A stretch of 14,160 nt of DNA from Dehalococcoidia bacterium UBA7891 (GCA_002500485.1 DLRJ01000104.1:1-14160); one strand, 5' to 3'; positions 1-7,462 are shown, counted from the first letter of the stretch. Made by a program: numbers and translations. Notes: generated by a model not told the origin, from the letters alone.

Positions 1-232
1 TTATTTCTTCATTTAATTCTTTCAATTCATTTTTGAGGTTTGATTCCAATTTATTACCTTAGCCGACCATTCTGTTAATTGCTCAGGCCTCATGATAGCA
101 GGGAGAAACTTAACCTTTACACCTTTTTGCCCAAAAAGCCTATGCGGGCAAATTAATTTTGTATTATGAGGATACACGAGGGTACAATTCCAGACATCTA
201 CAAAAAGACATGTTTTATACACGGAGACACTG
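1..232. other. left-edge non-coding stretch upstream of the dehydrogenase operon
   Basis: No convincing complete gene lies here. The first 49 bases, read on the minus strand, give an uninterrupted Lys/Glu/Leu-rich frame that leaves the window on the left. It could be the start of a divergent coiled-coil protein from a TTG at 49, but the evidence is thin. A 7-bp inverted repeat sits at 126-152. A TATTAT hexamer at 162-167 could be a -10 box for the downstream operon, but no matching -35 is visible. A Shine-Dalgarno GGAGA at 223-227, five bases before the ATG at 233, fixes the start of the first gene. Confidence 0.4.
126..152 (+). terminator. weak stem-loop, possible terminator
   Basis: TTTGCCC (126-132) and GGGCAAA (146-152) form a perfect 7-bp stem with a 13-base loop. 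On the plus strand it is followed by the T-rich stretch TTAATTTTG, so it could end a plus-strand transcript entering from the left. The stem is short and its T run is interrupted. It could equally be a regulatory element of the operon starting at 233. Confidence 0.25.
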
Positions 233-1213
233 ATGAGCGAGATGCCCGCAGCGATATCAACTGGGTTGGGAGAATGGCAATGTGATGCTATAGATATCCC
301 AAAAATGGAACCTGGCAAAGCATTAGTAAAAACGAATCTGGCATCAATATGTGGTAGTGACTTGCACATAACTTATATGGGTTGGAATGCACATGAATTC
401 CCTCTCCCTCACGGTTACCCCGGACACGAAGGTATTGGACAAATAGTAGACCCTGGTGATACAGATTTTGCCGAAGGGGAATTGGTCCTCACCGTGCCAA
501 ATATTTGGAACTCCAAGTGCTTCGCAGGCTACCAATTAATTGATCCTAATTTCCTTCTACGGGTACCAACAGGTGTTCCAGAGGCGCACCTGTTAATGGC
601 ACAACAGCTTGGGACAGTGGTTTTTGGAACAAGAAAATTACCGACATTAGTCGGAAAAACTATAGCGATCTTAGGACAAGGTTCTGTTGGTTTATTCCAC
701 GATTTTATGTTACGGAAACTCGGAGCTCATAAAATCATAGCGATCGAACCAGTAGCAGAGAGGTTGCAAGCTGGCCGCAATATGGGAATTGACGAAGCAA
801 TTGATGTGACAGGTGACAAAGCTACAGAGGCCGTGATGGACATTACATCCGGTGAAGGTGCGGACCTGGTCATAGAAGCTGTAGGCAGTGTTGACACTTT
901 GAATCAATCTTTGAAATTAGTTAAGCCTTTCGGAAAATTGGCAGTGTTTGGGTTGCCTCCAACCATGGAAAAAGTTCCTTTTGATTGGGATACCTTTTTC
1001 CGTAAATGTATAGACATGCATTCAGTGTTTGGAGCCCAAGACGAGCCTGGTTTGCCGGCCTTCCAACTAGCTGTGGACTACATAGAAAATAAAGAAATTG
1101 ATATGGCACCCTTCGTTACTCACCAATTTCCAATATCTGAAATACAGAACGCTTTTAACCTAGCCGACTCTCGTGAGGATGGAGCCTTAAAAGTTTCCCT
1201 TACCTTTGAGTGA
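233..1213 (+). CDS. zinc-dependent MDR-family alcohol dehydrogenase, short form
   Basis: NAD(P)-dependent oxidoreductase of the medium-chain dehydrogenase family, probably interconverting an alcohol or polyol and its carbonyl in the cytoplasm. The N-terminal GroES-like domain carries the catalytic zinc ligands Cys40 (in CGSD) and His65-Glu66 (in GHEG). The Rossmann fold starts with GQGSVG at 148-153. An acidic residue, Glu172, ends the second strand, which usually favours NAD over NADP. At 326 residues it is shorter than the usual ~345 because the four-cysteine structural-zinc lobe is absent: after GHEG the chain runs almost straight to the LLRVP segment at about 108-112. The start is set by GGAGA at 223-227. 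It is first in a tight cluster, 15 bases before an amidase, so both may act on one compound. The substrate cannot be read from sequence. Confidence 0.88.
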   Translation: MSEMPAAISTGLGEWQCDAIDIPKMEPGKALVKTNLASICGSDLHITYMGWNAHEFPLPHGYPGHEGIGQIVDPGDTDFAEGELVLTVPNIWNSKCFAGYQLIDPNFLLRVPTGVPEAHLLMAQQLGTVVFGTRKLPTLVGKTIAILGQGSVGLFHDFMLRKLGAHKIIAIEPVAERLQAGRNMGIDEAIDVTGDKATEAVMDITSGEGADLVIEAVGSVDTLNQSLKLVKPFGKLAVFGLPPTMEKVPFDWDTFFRKCIDMHSVFGAQDEPGLPAFQLAVDYIENKEIDMAPFVTHQFPISEIQNAFNLADSREDGALKVSLTFE

Positions 1214-1228
1214 AAATGAGGAGCCTAA

Positions 1229-2566
1229 ATGGGGAAATCACTTGAATATTCTACGATAGAGGAATTGTCTGAACTACTAAGTTCTTCAAAAATTTCAACA
1301 AAAGAATTGGTACTTCATTTACTGGATCGTTCTAAAAAACTTGACCCAAATTTGAATGTGTGGGTAACGCTCAACCCAAATTTGGAAACCGAAAACTATA
1401 GCCAGGAGAGTACTAATAAATTAGCCGGTATACCTATAGGCATAAAGGACATTTATTGCACCCGCGACATGAGAACAACCTGTTGTTCTCCAATATATGA
1501 AAATTATGAGCCTGGGTATGACGCTCGGACGGTAAAAATGCTAAGAGATTCCCAGGCTGTGATCATGGGTAAAACCGTAACTACTCAATTTGCTTGTGGA
1601 GATCCTCCCCCTACCAAAAATCCCTGGGATTTTTCAAGAACACCAGGAGGATCCAGTAGTGGTTCAGCAGTCGGAGTAGCTTCGGGGATGTTCCCGGCTG
1701 CCCTAGGGTCTCAAACTGCAGGTTCCGTTTTAAGGCCTGCGTCATATAACGGTATCGTTGGATTCAAACCGACATACGGTCTCGTCAGTAGGCAAGGAGT
1801 TTTCCCAGTAGCATTATCTCTTGACACAATGGGATGGTTTACCCGCTCGGTAAAAGATGCTGCAATCCTGTTGCAGTATTTATCTGGTTATGATGCCGAA
1901 GATAAGGATTCAGTGGAAGTGGATAGCAAACCATATATTTCGATTCCTAAACCGATCTCCCGACCACCTCATATCGGCGTTGTAGAAAACTTCTACTATG
2001 AAAATTCAGATCACAGCACTATGAAAAATTTTGCTCTTTTATTGGAGAGACTTTCAAAGGCAGGGGCGATAATAGAGACTGCGGATACACAACTTGATTT
2101 TAATAGCATCTTAGACTCTCACAGAGTCATCATGAATTGCGAGGCAGCACATACCCATAAAGATAATTTTAAAAAAAGGCCTGATGACTTTGCTCCCAGA
2201 GTAAAAGAAATAATCGAACATGGTTTGAATACACCAACTCATATATATATACAATCAAAGCATTTTCAACAGAATTACATTAAGCAAGTATCAAAATTGT
2301 CAAAGAAATACGATGCTTTGATAATGCCAACAAGTCTGTCAGGTGCTCCAACCTCAGAGACTACGGGGGAACCTATCTTTCAGGCTCCGTGGACAATGTC
2401 CGGGGTGCCAGCAATCTCTTTGCCATACGCGTTGGACAATGACGGTATGCCACTGGGAGTACAAATAATATCGGACCACTTTGACGAATCGAATTTACTA
2501 TCGACTTCAATGTGGATTGAATCCGTGGTGAATTTCACCCACAAGCCACCTCTATTTAATGATTAA
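1229..2566 (+). CDS. amidase-signature family hydrolase
   Basis: Serine hydrolase that cleaves an amide or related C-N bond with a Ser-cisSer-Lys triad; cytoplasmic, with no signal peptide. The triad is visible as Lys73 (in GIKD), Ser142 (first Ser after PGG in the GGSSSGSA signature) and Ser166 (nucleophile, in TAGSV). The spacings of 69 and 24 residues match my recollection of malonamidase E2 (62/131/155). The residue two before the nucleophile is Ala rather than the common Gly. Length (445) is normal for free-standing amidases of this family. GatA is unlikely because no gatB or gatC lies nearby and the neighbours are catabolic. GAGGAG at 1218-1223 supports the ATG at 1229, and the 15-base gap from the dehydrogenase implies co-transcription. 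The substrate is unknown. Confidence 0.9.
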   Translation: MGKSLEYSTIEELSELLSSSKISTKELVLHLLDRSKKLDPNLNVWVTLNPNLETENYSQESTNKLAGIPIGIKDIYCTRDMRTTCCSPIYENYEPGYDARTVKMLRDSQAVIMGKTVTTQFACGDPPPTKNPWDFSRTPGGSSSGSAVGVASGMFPAALGSQTAGSVLRPASYNGIVGFKPTYGLVSRQGVFPVALSLDTMGWFTRSVKDAAILLQYLSGYDAEDKDSVEVDSKPYISIPKPISRPPHIGVVENFYYENSDHSTMKNFALLLERLSKAGAIIETADTQLDFNSILDSHRVIMNCEAAHTHKDNFKKRPDDFAPRVKEIIEHGLNTPTHIYIQSKHFQQNYIKQVSKLSKKYDALIMPTSLSGAPTSETTGEPIFQAPWTMSGVPAISLPYALDNDGMPLGVQIISDHFDESNLLSTSMWIESVVNFTHKPPLFND

Positions 2567-2593
2567 AAATCCTGTCAGACCCTTAGGGTTTTT
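2565..2593 (+). other. weak inverted repeat between amidase and transporter
   Basis: Starting inside the amidase stop codon, AAAAATCCT (2565-2573) can pair with AGGGTTTTT (2585-2593) with one G-T pair and an 11-base loop. An alternative small hairpin is ACCC-TTA-GGGT followed by a T run. It may partly terminate or attenuate transcription before the transporter, or protect the mRNA end. The following gene has no obvious Shine-Dalgarno sequence, so the stem may also affect its translation. Low stability makes this tentative. Confidence 0.25.
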
Positions 2594-2601
2594 CCAATAG
2601 T

Positions 2602-3906
2602 ATGGCTAGATTGGATACATGGCTGGAAAGACTAGGAAACCGGTGGTTCTTCTATGGCTGGCTTATAGTATTTTCTTCTTTCACATCAAGCATGATAAAT
2701 GCCGGCACTGGTAGCTATGCTTTAGGATTTTTCATCATACCGATGGGTGAGGAGATAGGAATATCCAGAACCCAGTTTTCAGTAATTCCTATATTTAAAC
2801 TCGCCACAATTCCAATACTCCCGCTATTAGGCCTATTGGTGGATAGAAGACATGGAGGAAGAATAATAGTTTCCGTTGGCAGTTTGGTCGGGGGTACTGC
2901 CTTGGCTTTTACCTCTCAAATAGACAAAGTGTGGCAGTTCTACATGTTATACGGAATTATTTATGGCTTTGGCACTGCTGCCATGGGTAGCCAATTGGTT
3001 GGTCCGTCATTGATGGCCAAATGGTTTGTGAGAATGAGAGGAAGAGCGATGGCCATTGGCACCATGGGCATATCGGCCGGTGGTGTTGTAGTCGCGCCTG
3101 TTGCAGGTTTGGCCATCTCCACCCTTGGATGGAGAGCAGCTTGGGTAGTATTGGGAATGATGGCGGTAGTTGCTATCGTCCCCGTATCATCACTATTTCT
3201 TAGGAGAAGCCCCGAAGATATTGGGCTACTGCCTGATGGAAATGCATCGGAGTTGAATGCAGAAGTTGCCGCAGATAATGAAGTAAATTCCTGGACCCTG
3301 AACCAATCCATACGGGATACCCAATTCTGGATACTTTTGCTAATTCAGTGTCTAGGCCTTTCAGGTTTGGTGGTCGTACTATTTCACGAAGTCGCCTATA
3401 TTCAAGACAAAGGACTAAATATACAGTCAGCAACCTTGATAGCGACCTCATTAGCCACCTCAGCCATGATTAGCAAACTCCCTTTTGGCTACCTAGCAGA
3501 AAAAATGGATATAAGAAGAGTTCTTGCACTTTGTTTGATACCTGCAGGATTATCAACCTATATGATCATACCCCTCGATTCTGTTTGGATTTTGATGATT
3601 TGGGGAGCTATACATGGGTTTTTTATGGGGGGATTCCCCACTCTGACTAATGTGGCATTACCTGAATATTTTGGCCGCCAATATATGGGAAGTATTAGAG
3701 GGGTTATTGCTCCTATCACCATGATCATTTCGGCATTAAGTCCACTAATAGCCGGTATTCTTTGGGAAGAAAGTTACAGCTATTCAGTGGCATTTTTCTT
3801 GTTCGGGTCCGCATGGGTAATCGGAGGCCTACTAACTTTCACATTAAGCAAACCAAAGAATCCACCTGCTGTAAAAAATATTACGGACCAAAAAATGCCC
3901 GTTTGA
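2602..3906 (+). CDS. MFS transporter, 12 helices, monocarboxylate/oxalate-type
   Basis: Inner-membrane secondary transporter of the major facilitator superfamily, 434 residues with about 12 hydrophobic helices. Motif A is clear after helix 2 at residues 77-87 (GLLVDRRHGGR). A degenerate second copy follows helix 8 at about 296-306 (GYLAEKMDIRR). The early Gly-rich helix ending in GFFIIPM and the IGISRTQFS loop resemble monocarboxylate / oxalate-formate type carriers, so a small organic anion is a reasonable but unproven substrate. An in-frame stop lies 18 bases upstream, so the ATG at 2602 is the first possible ATG, although no Shine-Dalgarno precedes it. It lies 35 bases after the amidase and most likely imports the substrate (or exports the product) of the two enzymes before it. 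The charged C-terminal tail is cytoplasmic. Confidence 0.88.
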   Translation: MARLDTWLERLGNRWFFYGWLIVFSSFTSSMINAGTGSYALGFFIIPMGEEIGISRTQFSVIPIFKLATIPILPLLGLLVDRRHGGRIIVSVGSLVGGTALAFTSQIDKVWQFYMLYGIIYGFGTAAMGSQLVGPSLMAKWFVRMRGRAMAIGTMGISAGGVVVAPVAGLAISTLGWRAAWVVLGMMAVVAIVPVSSLFLRRSPEDIGLLPDGNASELNAEVAADNEVNSWTLNQSIRDTQFWILLLIQCLGLSGLVVVLFHEVAYIQDKGLNIQSATLIATSLATSAMISKLPFGYLAEKMDIRRVLALCLIPAGLSTYMIIPLDSVWILMIWGAIHGFFMGGFPTLTNVALPEYFGRQYMGSIRGVIAPITMIISALSPLIAGILWEESYSYSVAFFLFGSAWVIGGLLTFTLSKPKNPPAVKNITDQKMPV

Positions 3907-3933
3907 CGTGTATTTTTTTACTCTGATGATAAT
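3903..3933 (+). promoter_or_regulatory. possible promoter for the membrane oxidoreductase gene
   Basis: TTGACG (3903-3908), overlapping the stop codon of the transporter, and GATAAT (3928-3933) resemble -35 and -10 boxes, with a spacer of 19 bases, longer than ideal. The 55-base gap between transporter and oxidoreductase is the largest within this plus-strand block. The oxidoreductase could therefore have its own promoter while also receiving read-through. Confidence 0.25.
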
Positions 3934-3961
3934 ATGATGTCAATTGTTATGGAGGATAGAC

Positions 3962-5977
3962 ATGGCCCCACCCATTGAATTCTTAGGCTTAATACCATCA
4001 TGGATCTTAGTATACCTAGCAACATTAGGTTGCTTTGGAGCCGCGGCTTCCTTTTTATATATTCGGATGTTTAAACCTATCTTGCAGGGAAAACCTTCAG
4101 GAAGAACAGATCAGCTCCCTAAAAGAATCCTTGGAGCCCTACCTTATATCCTAGGTCAGAAGAAAGTCCTCCAAAGTACTGACGTAGTGAGAGACAGAGC
4201 AGGCATGGCACATGCCATCATATTTTGGGGCTTCTTGTCTTTCTCACTTAGCTACCTGATTTTTATATACGGGGATTCAATTAACCCTAATTTCTCCAAA
4301 ACCTTACTTTCTGAAGCTGGATTAACAATTTTTGGAACCTACTTAGATATTTTGGCCGTAGCCTTGCTGTCCGTGATAGTTTTAGCTGTAATGCGAAGAT
4401 GGGTTTTTACTGCTAATAGGTTGAGGTTTGACTTAACGCAGAAAAGAGAGGCTGCCATAATACTTGCCTTGATAGCCTTCTTGATGATCAGCACCATAAT
4501 AGGGGAGGCCTTTTATGTTGCTGCACAAAACGTCCATTCTCATTCCCCAATAGGGAATTTTTTGGGGGATATATTAAACGACGGTGGCTTTGACAGGGAT
4601 GCGTCTTCTTTTATATACCAGATAAGTTGGTGGATACATCTGACCATAATACTGGGATTCTCCGTCTATATTCCAATATCTAAGCATGTTCACCTGGTAG
4701 GAGCTCCAATCGGTTTTGTTACACGGCAGTTAGGTGCTAAAGGAACATTGACAACAATAACTGATTTTGAAACAGCCGAGTCTTTCGGGGCATCCAAAAT
4801 GAAAGACTTTAACCAAAAACAGCTACTTGATGCCTTCGCATGTGCTGTCTGCGGTAGATGTACAGATGTATGTCCTGCAAACCTAACAGGGAAAACGCTC
4901 TCTCCAATGCATATAGTGCAAGGGCTTAGGTACCATATCGCCGATGCCACCTCGGTTGATACCGAAGAGGATATACCCAATATCATCGGATCACGAATAG
5001 AGAAGCAAGCTGTATGGGATTGTCTAACATGTGGTGCTTGTACCGAGGTATGTCCAGTCGGCAATGAACCATTCCATCCTATAGTGGATATGCGACGCTA
5101 TATGGTCATGGAAGAACCGGACATACCAGAAGGAGCTGAGGGAGCACTGCGAAATCTAGAACAGAGAGGGCATCCATGGAGTGGCACTACATTCACCAGA
5201 GAAAGTTGGTACGAGGGTCTTGATGTAAAAACATTCTCTGAGAACCCGGAAGCTGAATACCTCCTATGGGTAGGATGCACTAGCGCCTTGGAACAGAGAA
5301 GTCAGAGCATTCCAAGAGCCATGGTTTCTATTCTCAATAGAGCCGAGGTGGATTTTGCCATATTGGGTACAGAGGAGACTTGTACAGGGGATCCAGCTAG
5401 GAGGATGGGAAATGAATATTTATATCAAATGCTGGCTATGCAAAACATCGAAACTTTTAACAAGTATGACATAAAGAAGATTCTCACTAGTTGCCCGCAT
5501 TGCTTTAATAACATTAAGAATGAGTACCCTCATCTTGGTGGTACGTACGAAGTAATGCACTACAGCGAATTAATCTCAGACCTTATCGAAAAGGAAAAAA
5601 TTAAACCTGTAGTCACTATAAACACCACTTTGGCATATCATGACTCATGTTATCTAGGAAGGCACAATGGCATCTATGAAGCACCAAGACAGGTTGCTAA
5701 ATCCATACCAGGGTTGGAATTAGTAGAGATGGAAAAGTGCAGAGGAAACGGCTTCTGCTGTGGAGCTGGAGGCGGTCACATGTGGTATGAGGAAGAAGGT
5801 AATCAAAGAGTTAACCATTCCAGGACATACCAGTTCTTGGAAACAGGTGCAGATACTGTAGGAGTTTCCTGCCCATTCTGCATGCAGATGATGGAAGAAG
5901 GTGTTCAATCCAAAGGAGAAACCGAATCCAAGCAGGTGAAAGACCTAGTGGAGCTAGTAGAAGAAAGCCTTGGTTAA
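3962..5977 (+). CDS. NarI/HdrD-type membrane iron-sulfur oxidoreductase (ETF:quinone oxidoreductase-like)
   Basis: Likely moves electrons between a soluble partner such as electron-transfer flavoprotein and membrane quinone. Residues 1-245 form a NarI-like part with five hydrophobic helices (about 12-34, 83-103, 121-143, 163-181, 219-238). His84, His226, His242 and His244 are candidate heme b ligands. Two [4Fe-4S] motifs follow: Cys294/297/300/304 and Cys354/357/360/364. Two CCG-type cysteine domains come next. The first (Cys439, Cys474, Cys511, Cys514) reads CTG where CCG is canonical; the second (Cys563, Cys593, Cys599-600, Cys637, Cys640) has CCG. The ATG at 3962 is chosen because GGAGG at 3951-3955 lies six bases before it; a TTG at 3944 would put that site inside the gene. 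No etfAB is in view, so the ETF role is inferred from family architecture. Confidence 0.87.
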   Translation: MAPPIEFLGLIPSWILVYLATLGCFGAAASFLYIRMFKPILQGKPSGRTDQLPKRILGALPYILGQKKVLQSTDVVRDRAGMAHAIIFWGFLSFSLSYLIFIYGDSINPNFSKTLLSEAGLTIFGTYLDILAVALLSVIVLAVMRRWVFTANRLRFDLTQKREAAIILALIAFLMISTIIGEAFYVAAQNVHSHSPIGNFLGDILNDGGFDRDASSFIYQISWWIHLTIILGFSVYIPISKHVHLVGAPIGFVTRQLGAKGTLTTITDFETAESFGASKMKDFNQKQLLDAFACAVCGRCTDVCPANLTGKTLSPMHIVQGLRYHIADATSVDTEEDIPNIIGSRIEKQAVWDCLTCGACTEVCPVGNEPFHPIVDMRRYMVMEEPDIPEGAEGALRNLEQRGHPWSGTTFTRESWYEGLDVKTFSENPEAEYLLWVGCTSALEQRSQSIPRAMVSILNRAEVDFAILGTEETCTGDPARRMGNEYLYQMLAMQNIETFNKYDIKKILTSCPHCFNNIKNEYPHLGGTYEVMHYSELISDLIEKEKIKPVVTINTTLAYHDSCYLGRHNGIYEAPRQVAKSIPGLELVEMEKCRGNGFCCGAGGGHMWYEEEGNQRVNHSRTYQFLETGADTVGVSCPFCMQMMEEGVQSKGETESKQVKDLVELVEESLG

Positions 5978-6432
5978 CCCTTGTCTTTTTCAGATTCTTC
6001 CACAGCAACATATTTTGATGGGCATTTAACTATCACATTTTGACTATCAAATTCCTGCCCTGGAGTGTGAGCGCCTTCAAGAATAATTTCTGAATGCTCA
6101 TTAAAAAACAAATCTGGTAGCACTCCATTATGAACCGCTTCAATTTCACTTATTCCATCTATCAATGAAAAACGAGCTGAGGTGGACCCTTCAACCCTAT
6201 GAAAAGACCCTGGCTTTAATTTCCCGCTAACCCTCACCATACGTCCTTCAGCAGTAGGGGGCTGACTGGATATCTCACTCACAGTGTAGTAATAAACGGT
6301 TGCCCCCTGAAAAGCCATGTAAGCGAAGTATCCCAGAGCGGCGCACAATACAAGAGCGGCAAAAAGAAACTTGCCTCTATTGCTTCTCATTTTGGATTCG
6401 GAAATATAACTGTTGCTACTTTGATCATTCAT
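5974..6432 (-). CDS. ccmE: cytochrome c maturation heme chaperone CcmE, Cys (CxxxY) type
   Basis: Periplasmic-facing heme chaperone that takes heme from CcmC and passes it to the cytochrome c synthetase. Residues 1-21 are polar and basic (cytoplasmic), residues 22-42 form one membrane anchor, and the rest is the small beta-barrel (OB-like) domain with the typical RVSGKLKPGS strand. At the heme-attachment site, where the classical motif is HxxxY, this protein has Cys137-Pro-Ser-Lys-Tyr141: the Cys variant known from archaea and Desulfovibrio. At 152 residues its length is normal. The start lies one base after the ccmD stop, with no strong Shine-Dalgarno, suggesting translational coupling; Met15 is a possible alternative start. 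The stop codon shares the bases TTAA with the convergent oxidoreductase stop. Confidence 0.88.
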   Translation of the reverse strand: MNDQSSNSYISESKMRSNRGKFLFAALVLCAALGYFAYMAFQGATVYYYTVSEISSQPPTAEGRMVRVSGKLKPGSFHRVEGSTSARFSLIDGISEIEAVHNGVLPDLFFNEHSEIILEGAHTPGQEFDSQNVIVKCPSKYVAVEESEKDKG

Positions 6433-6433
6433 T

Positions 6434-6718
6434 CTAGGTGTTATTTTTTTCAGAAATAATTTTTTTTAGCATAGTTACTTCATTTCTCATCTCTTTCAAC
6501 CTTCGAGAAAGAAAGAGAATATACCCGAAAAATAAGGCCCAAACTAAAAAAAACACTGCAAATAAATATTTCAAATTCGCTTCAGGATCGTTTTGTTGAG
6601 CTTCACTATTTAATGAAGAATCTGCAAAGACAAAAGATTTCTCCCAAACCAGCATAGACACAGCAGCAATGAATATAAATAACACTAACCGGAGCGACCT
6701 ACCAATTAAGGGATACAT
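6434..6718 (-). CDS. ccmD: CcmD-family small membrane protein
   Basis: Small accessory protein (94 residues) of the heme-export step of cytochrome c maturation; in known systems CcmD helps release heme-loaded CcmE from CcmABC. Residues 1-32 look like a signal peptide or first membrane segment (basic start, hydrophobic 8-23, VFA before Asp33). The core follows: a helix at about 50-70 with LVWALFFGYILFLSRR, then a short charged coiled tail. This arrangement, especially the Trp/Tyr-containing helix ending in Ser-Arg-Arg-Leu, is typical of CcmD. It overlaps the end of ccmC by 20 bases and stops one base before ccmE. The family is very divergent, so the call leans on position as well as sequence. 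It is longer than the ~50-70 residues common in Proteobacteria because of the N-terminal segment. Confidence 0.75.
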   Translation of the reverse strand: MYPLIGRSLRLVLFIFIAAVSMLVWEKSFVFADSSLNSEAQQNDPEANLKYLFAVFFLVWALFFGYILFLSRRLKEMRNEVTMLKKIISEKNNT

Positions 6719-7379
6719 ATTGATGAACCTCGTCTAAATCATCTTCGCATTTTCTCATTTGAATTCTTTCTAACATCACATAAACATAAAAAACAGTAAA
6801 TGTAATCAAGGACACGAAAAATGTTATATACATTTTGCCATCTAAGTCAGAATCTGCTGCTGCAAGCGGCCCAATATTTAGATTGGGATGGGCAGTCCTC
6901 CACCAAATAGATGCCAGATATATAATCGGTGCATCGATAGCTCCTAGCAATGCCACAACCGAAGCATAACGCCTACCTTGAGACCCTGGAGTGGAGAAAG
7001 AACGTACCATCAGATAACCGACATATACAAACCAAAGAATTAAAGTAGTAGTAAGTTTAGGGTCCCAAGACCACCAAACTCCCCAAACCGGTTTGGCCCA
7101 TATTGCCCCTGTTACCAAAATTAGAGTAGCAAATATGACTCCCAACTCAGCGGCTGAATATGCAATTGCGTCCCATAGGTTTTTCCTTGTTATCAGATGG
7201 ATCACACTAGCTATACCAACTACAAAAATAGAAACCATTCCGATCCAACCAAGAGGAACATGAACATAAAATATTCGTTGTGATACACCTAGGTTTTGTT
7301 CAGTAGGTACCCACATAAATACCATATATACGGTCACAAGCATTAAAGTGAAGCTAGCGACAAATAATATCGTTTTCAT
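6699..7379 (-). CDS. ccmC: heme transporter/handler CcmC
   Basis: Integral membrane protein that binds heme at the outer face and delivers it to CcmE. The 226 residues contain six predicted helices. The tryptophan-rich WWD heme-binding segment (WGVWWSWDPKLT) lies at about 99-110. The two conserved heme-axial histidines are His40 (in YVHVP) and His164 (in WWRTAHP), flanking the WWD segment as expected. CcmF and CcsA share the WWD motif but are much longer or have extra histidines; length and gene order fit CcmC. Translation starts at the ATG at 7379, preceded by a poorly placed AAGGG about 13 bases upstream. It is first in a ccmC-ccmD-ccmE operon. ccmA, ccmB, ccmF, ccmG and ccmH are not in this window and must lie elsewhere if the pathway is complete. 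Confidence 0.92.
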   Translation of the reverse strand: MKTILFVASFTLMLVTVYMVFMWVPTEQNLGVSQRIFYVHVPLGWIGMVSIFVVGIASVIHLITRKNLWDAIAYSAAELGVIFATLILVTGAIWAKPVWGVWWSWDPKLTTTLILWFVYVGYLMVRSFSTPGSQGRRYASVVALLGAIDAPIIYLASIWWRTAHPNLNIGPLAAADSDLDGKMYITFFVSLITFTVFYVYVMLERIQMRKCEDDLDEVHQYVSLNW

Positions 7380-7440
7380 TTACTAAACTTAACCCTTAAT
7401 CTGCGGGAATAACGACGCCAATCAATGGATTGAGACCGAT

Positions 7441-7462
7441 GCTAGTGAATTATATCACTAGC
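7441..7462 (-). promoter_or_regulatory. palindrome containing a TATAAT box upstream of the ccm operon
   Basis: GCTAGTGA (7441-7448) and TCACTAGC (7455-7462) form a perfect 8-bp inverted repeat. Its six-base centre reads TATAAT on the minus strand (7454 to 7449), an exact -10 consensus about 70 bases before the ccmC start. No good -35 box is present 16-18 bases upstream (TAATTA at that place). A repressor or activator that binds the palindrome would cover the -10, so an operator is plausible. Alternatively it is a small hairpin 20 bases after the ilvD stop; the lack of a T run on either side argues against an intrinsic terminator. Confidence 0.45.

Noticed and set aside
22..369. Minus-strand open frame of 115 codons at the left end
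   Set aside because: It runs antisense into the dehydrogenase coding region, its protein shows no family features, and the dehydrogenase has a good ribosome site.
2961..3311. Minus-strand open frame of 116 codons inside the transporter gene
   Set aside because: Shadow of the MFS gene, with repetitive Ala/Pro/Met composition and no ribosome site.
3944..3961. TTG at 3944 as the start of the membrane oxidoreductase
   Set aside because: It would place the GGAGG at 3951-3955 inside the gene; the ATG at 3962 has that site at ideal distance.
4690..5064. Minus-strand open frame of 124 codons inside the oxidoreductase gene
   Set aside because: Antisense to the ferredoxin-motif region, whose plus-strand translation is unmistakable.
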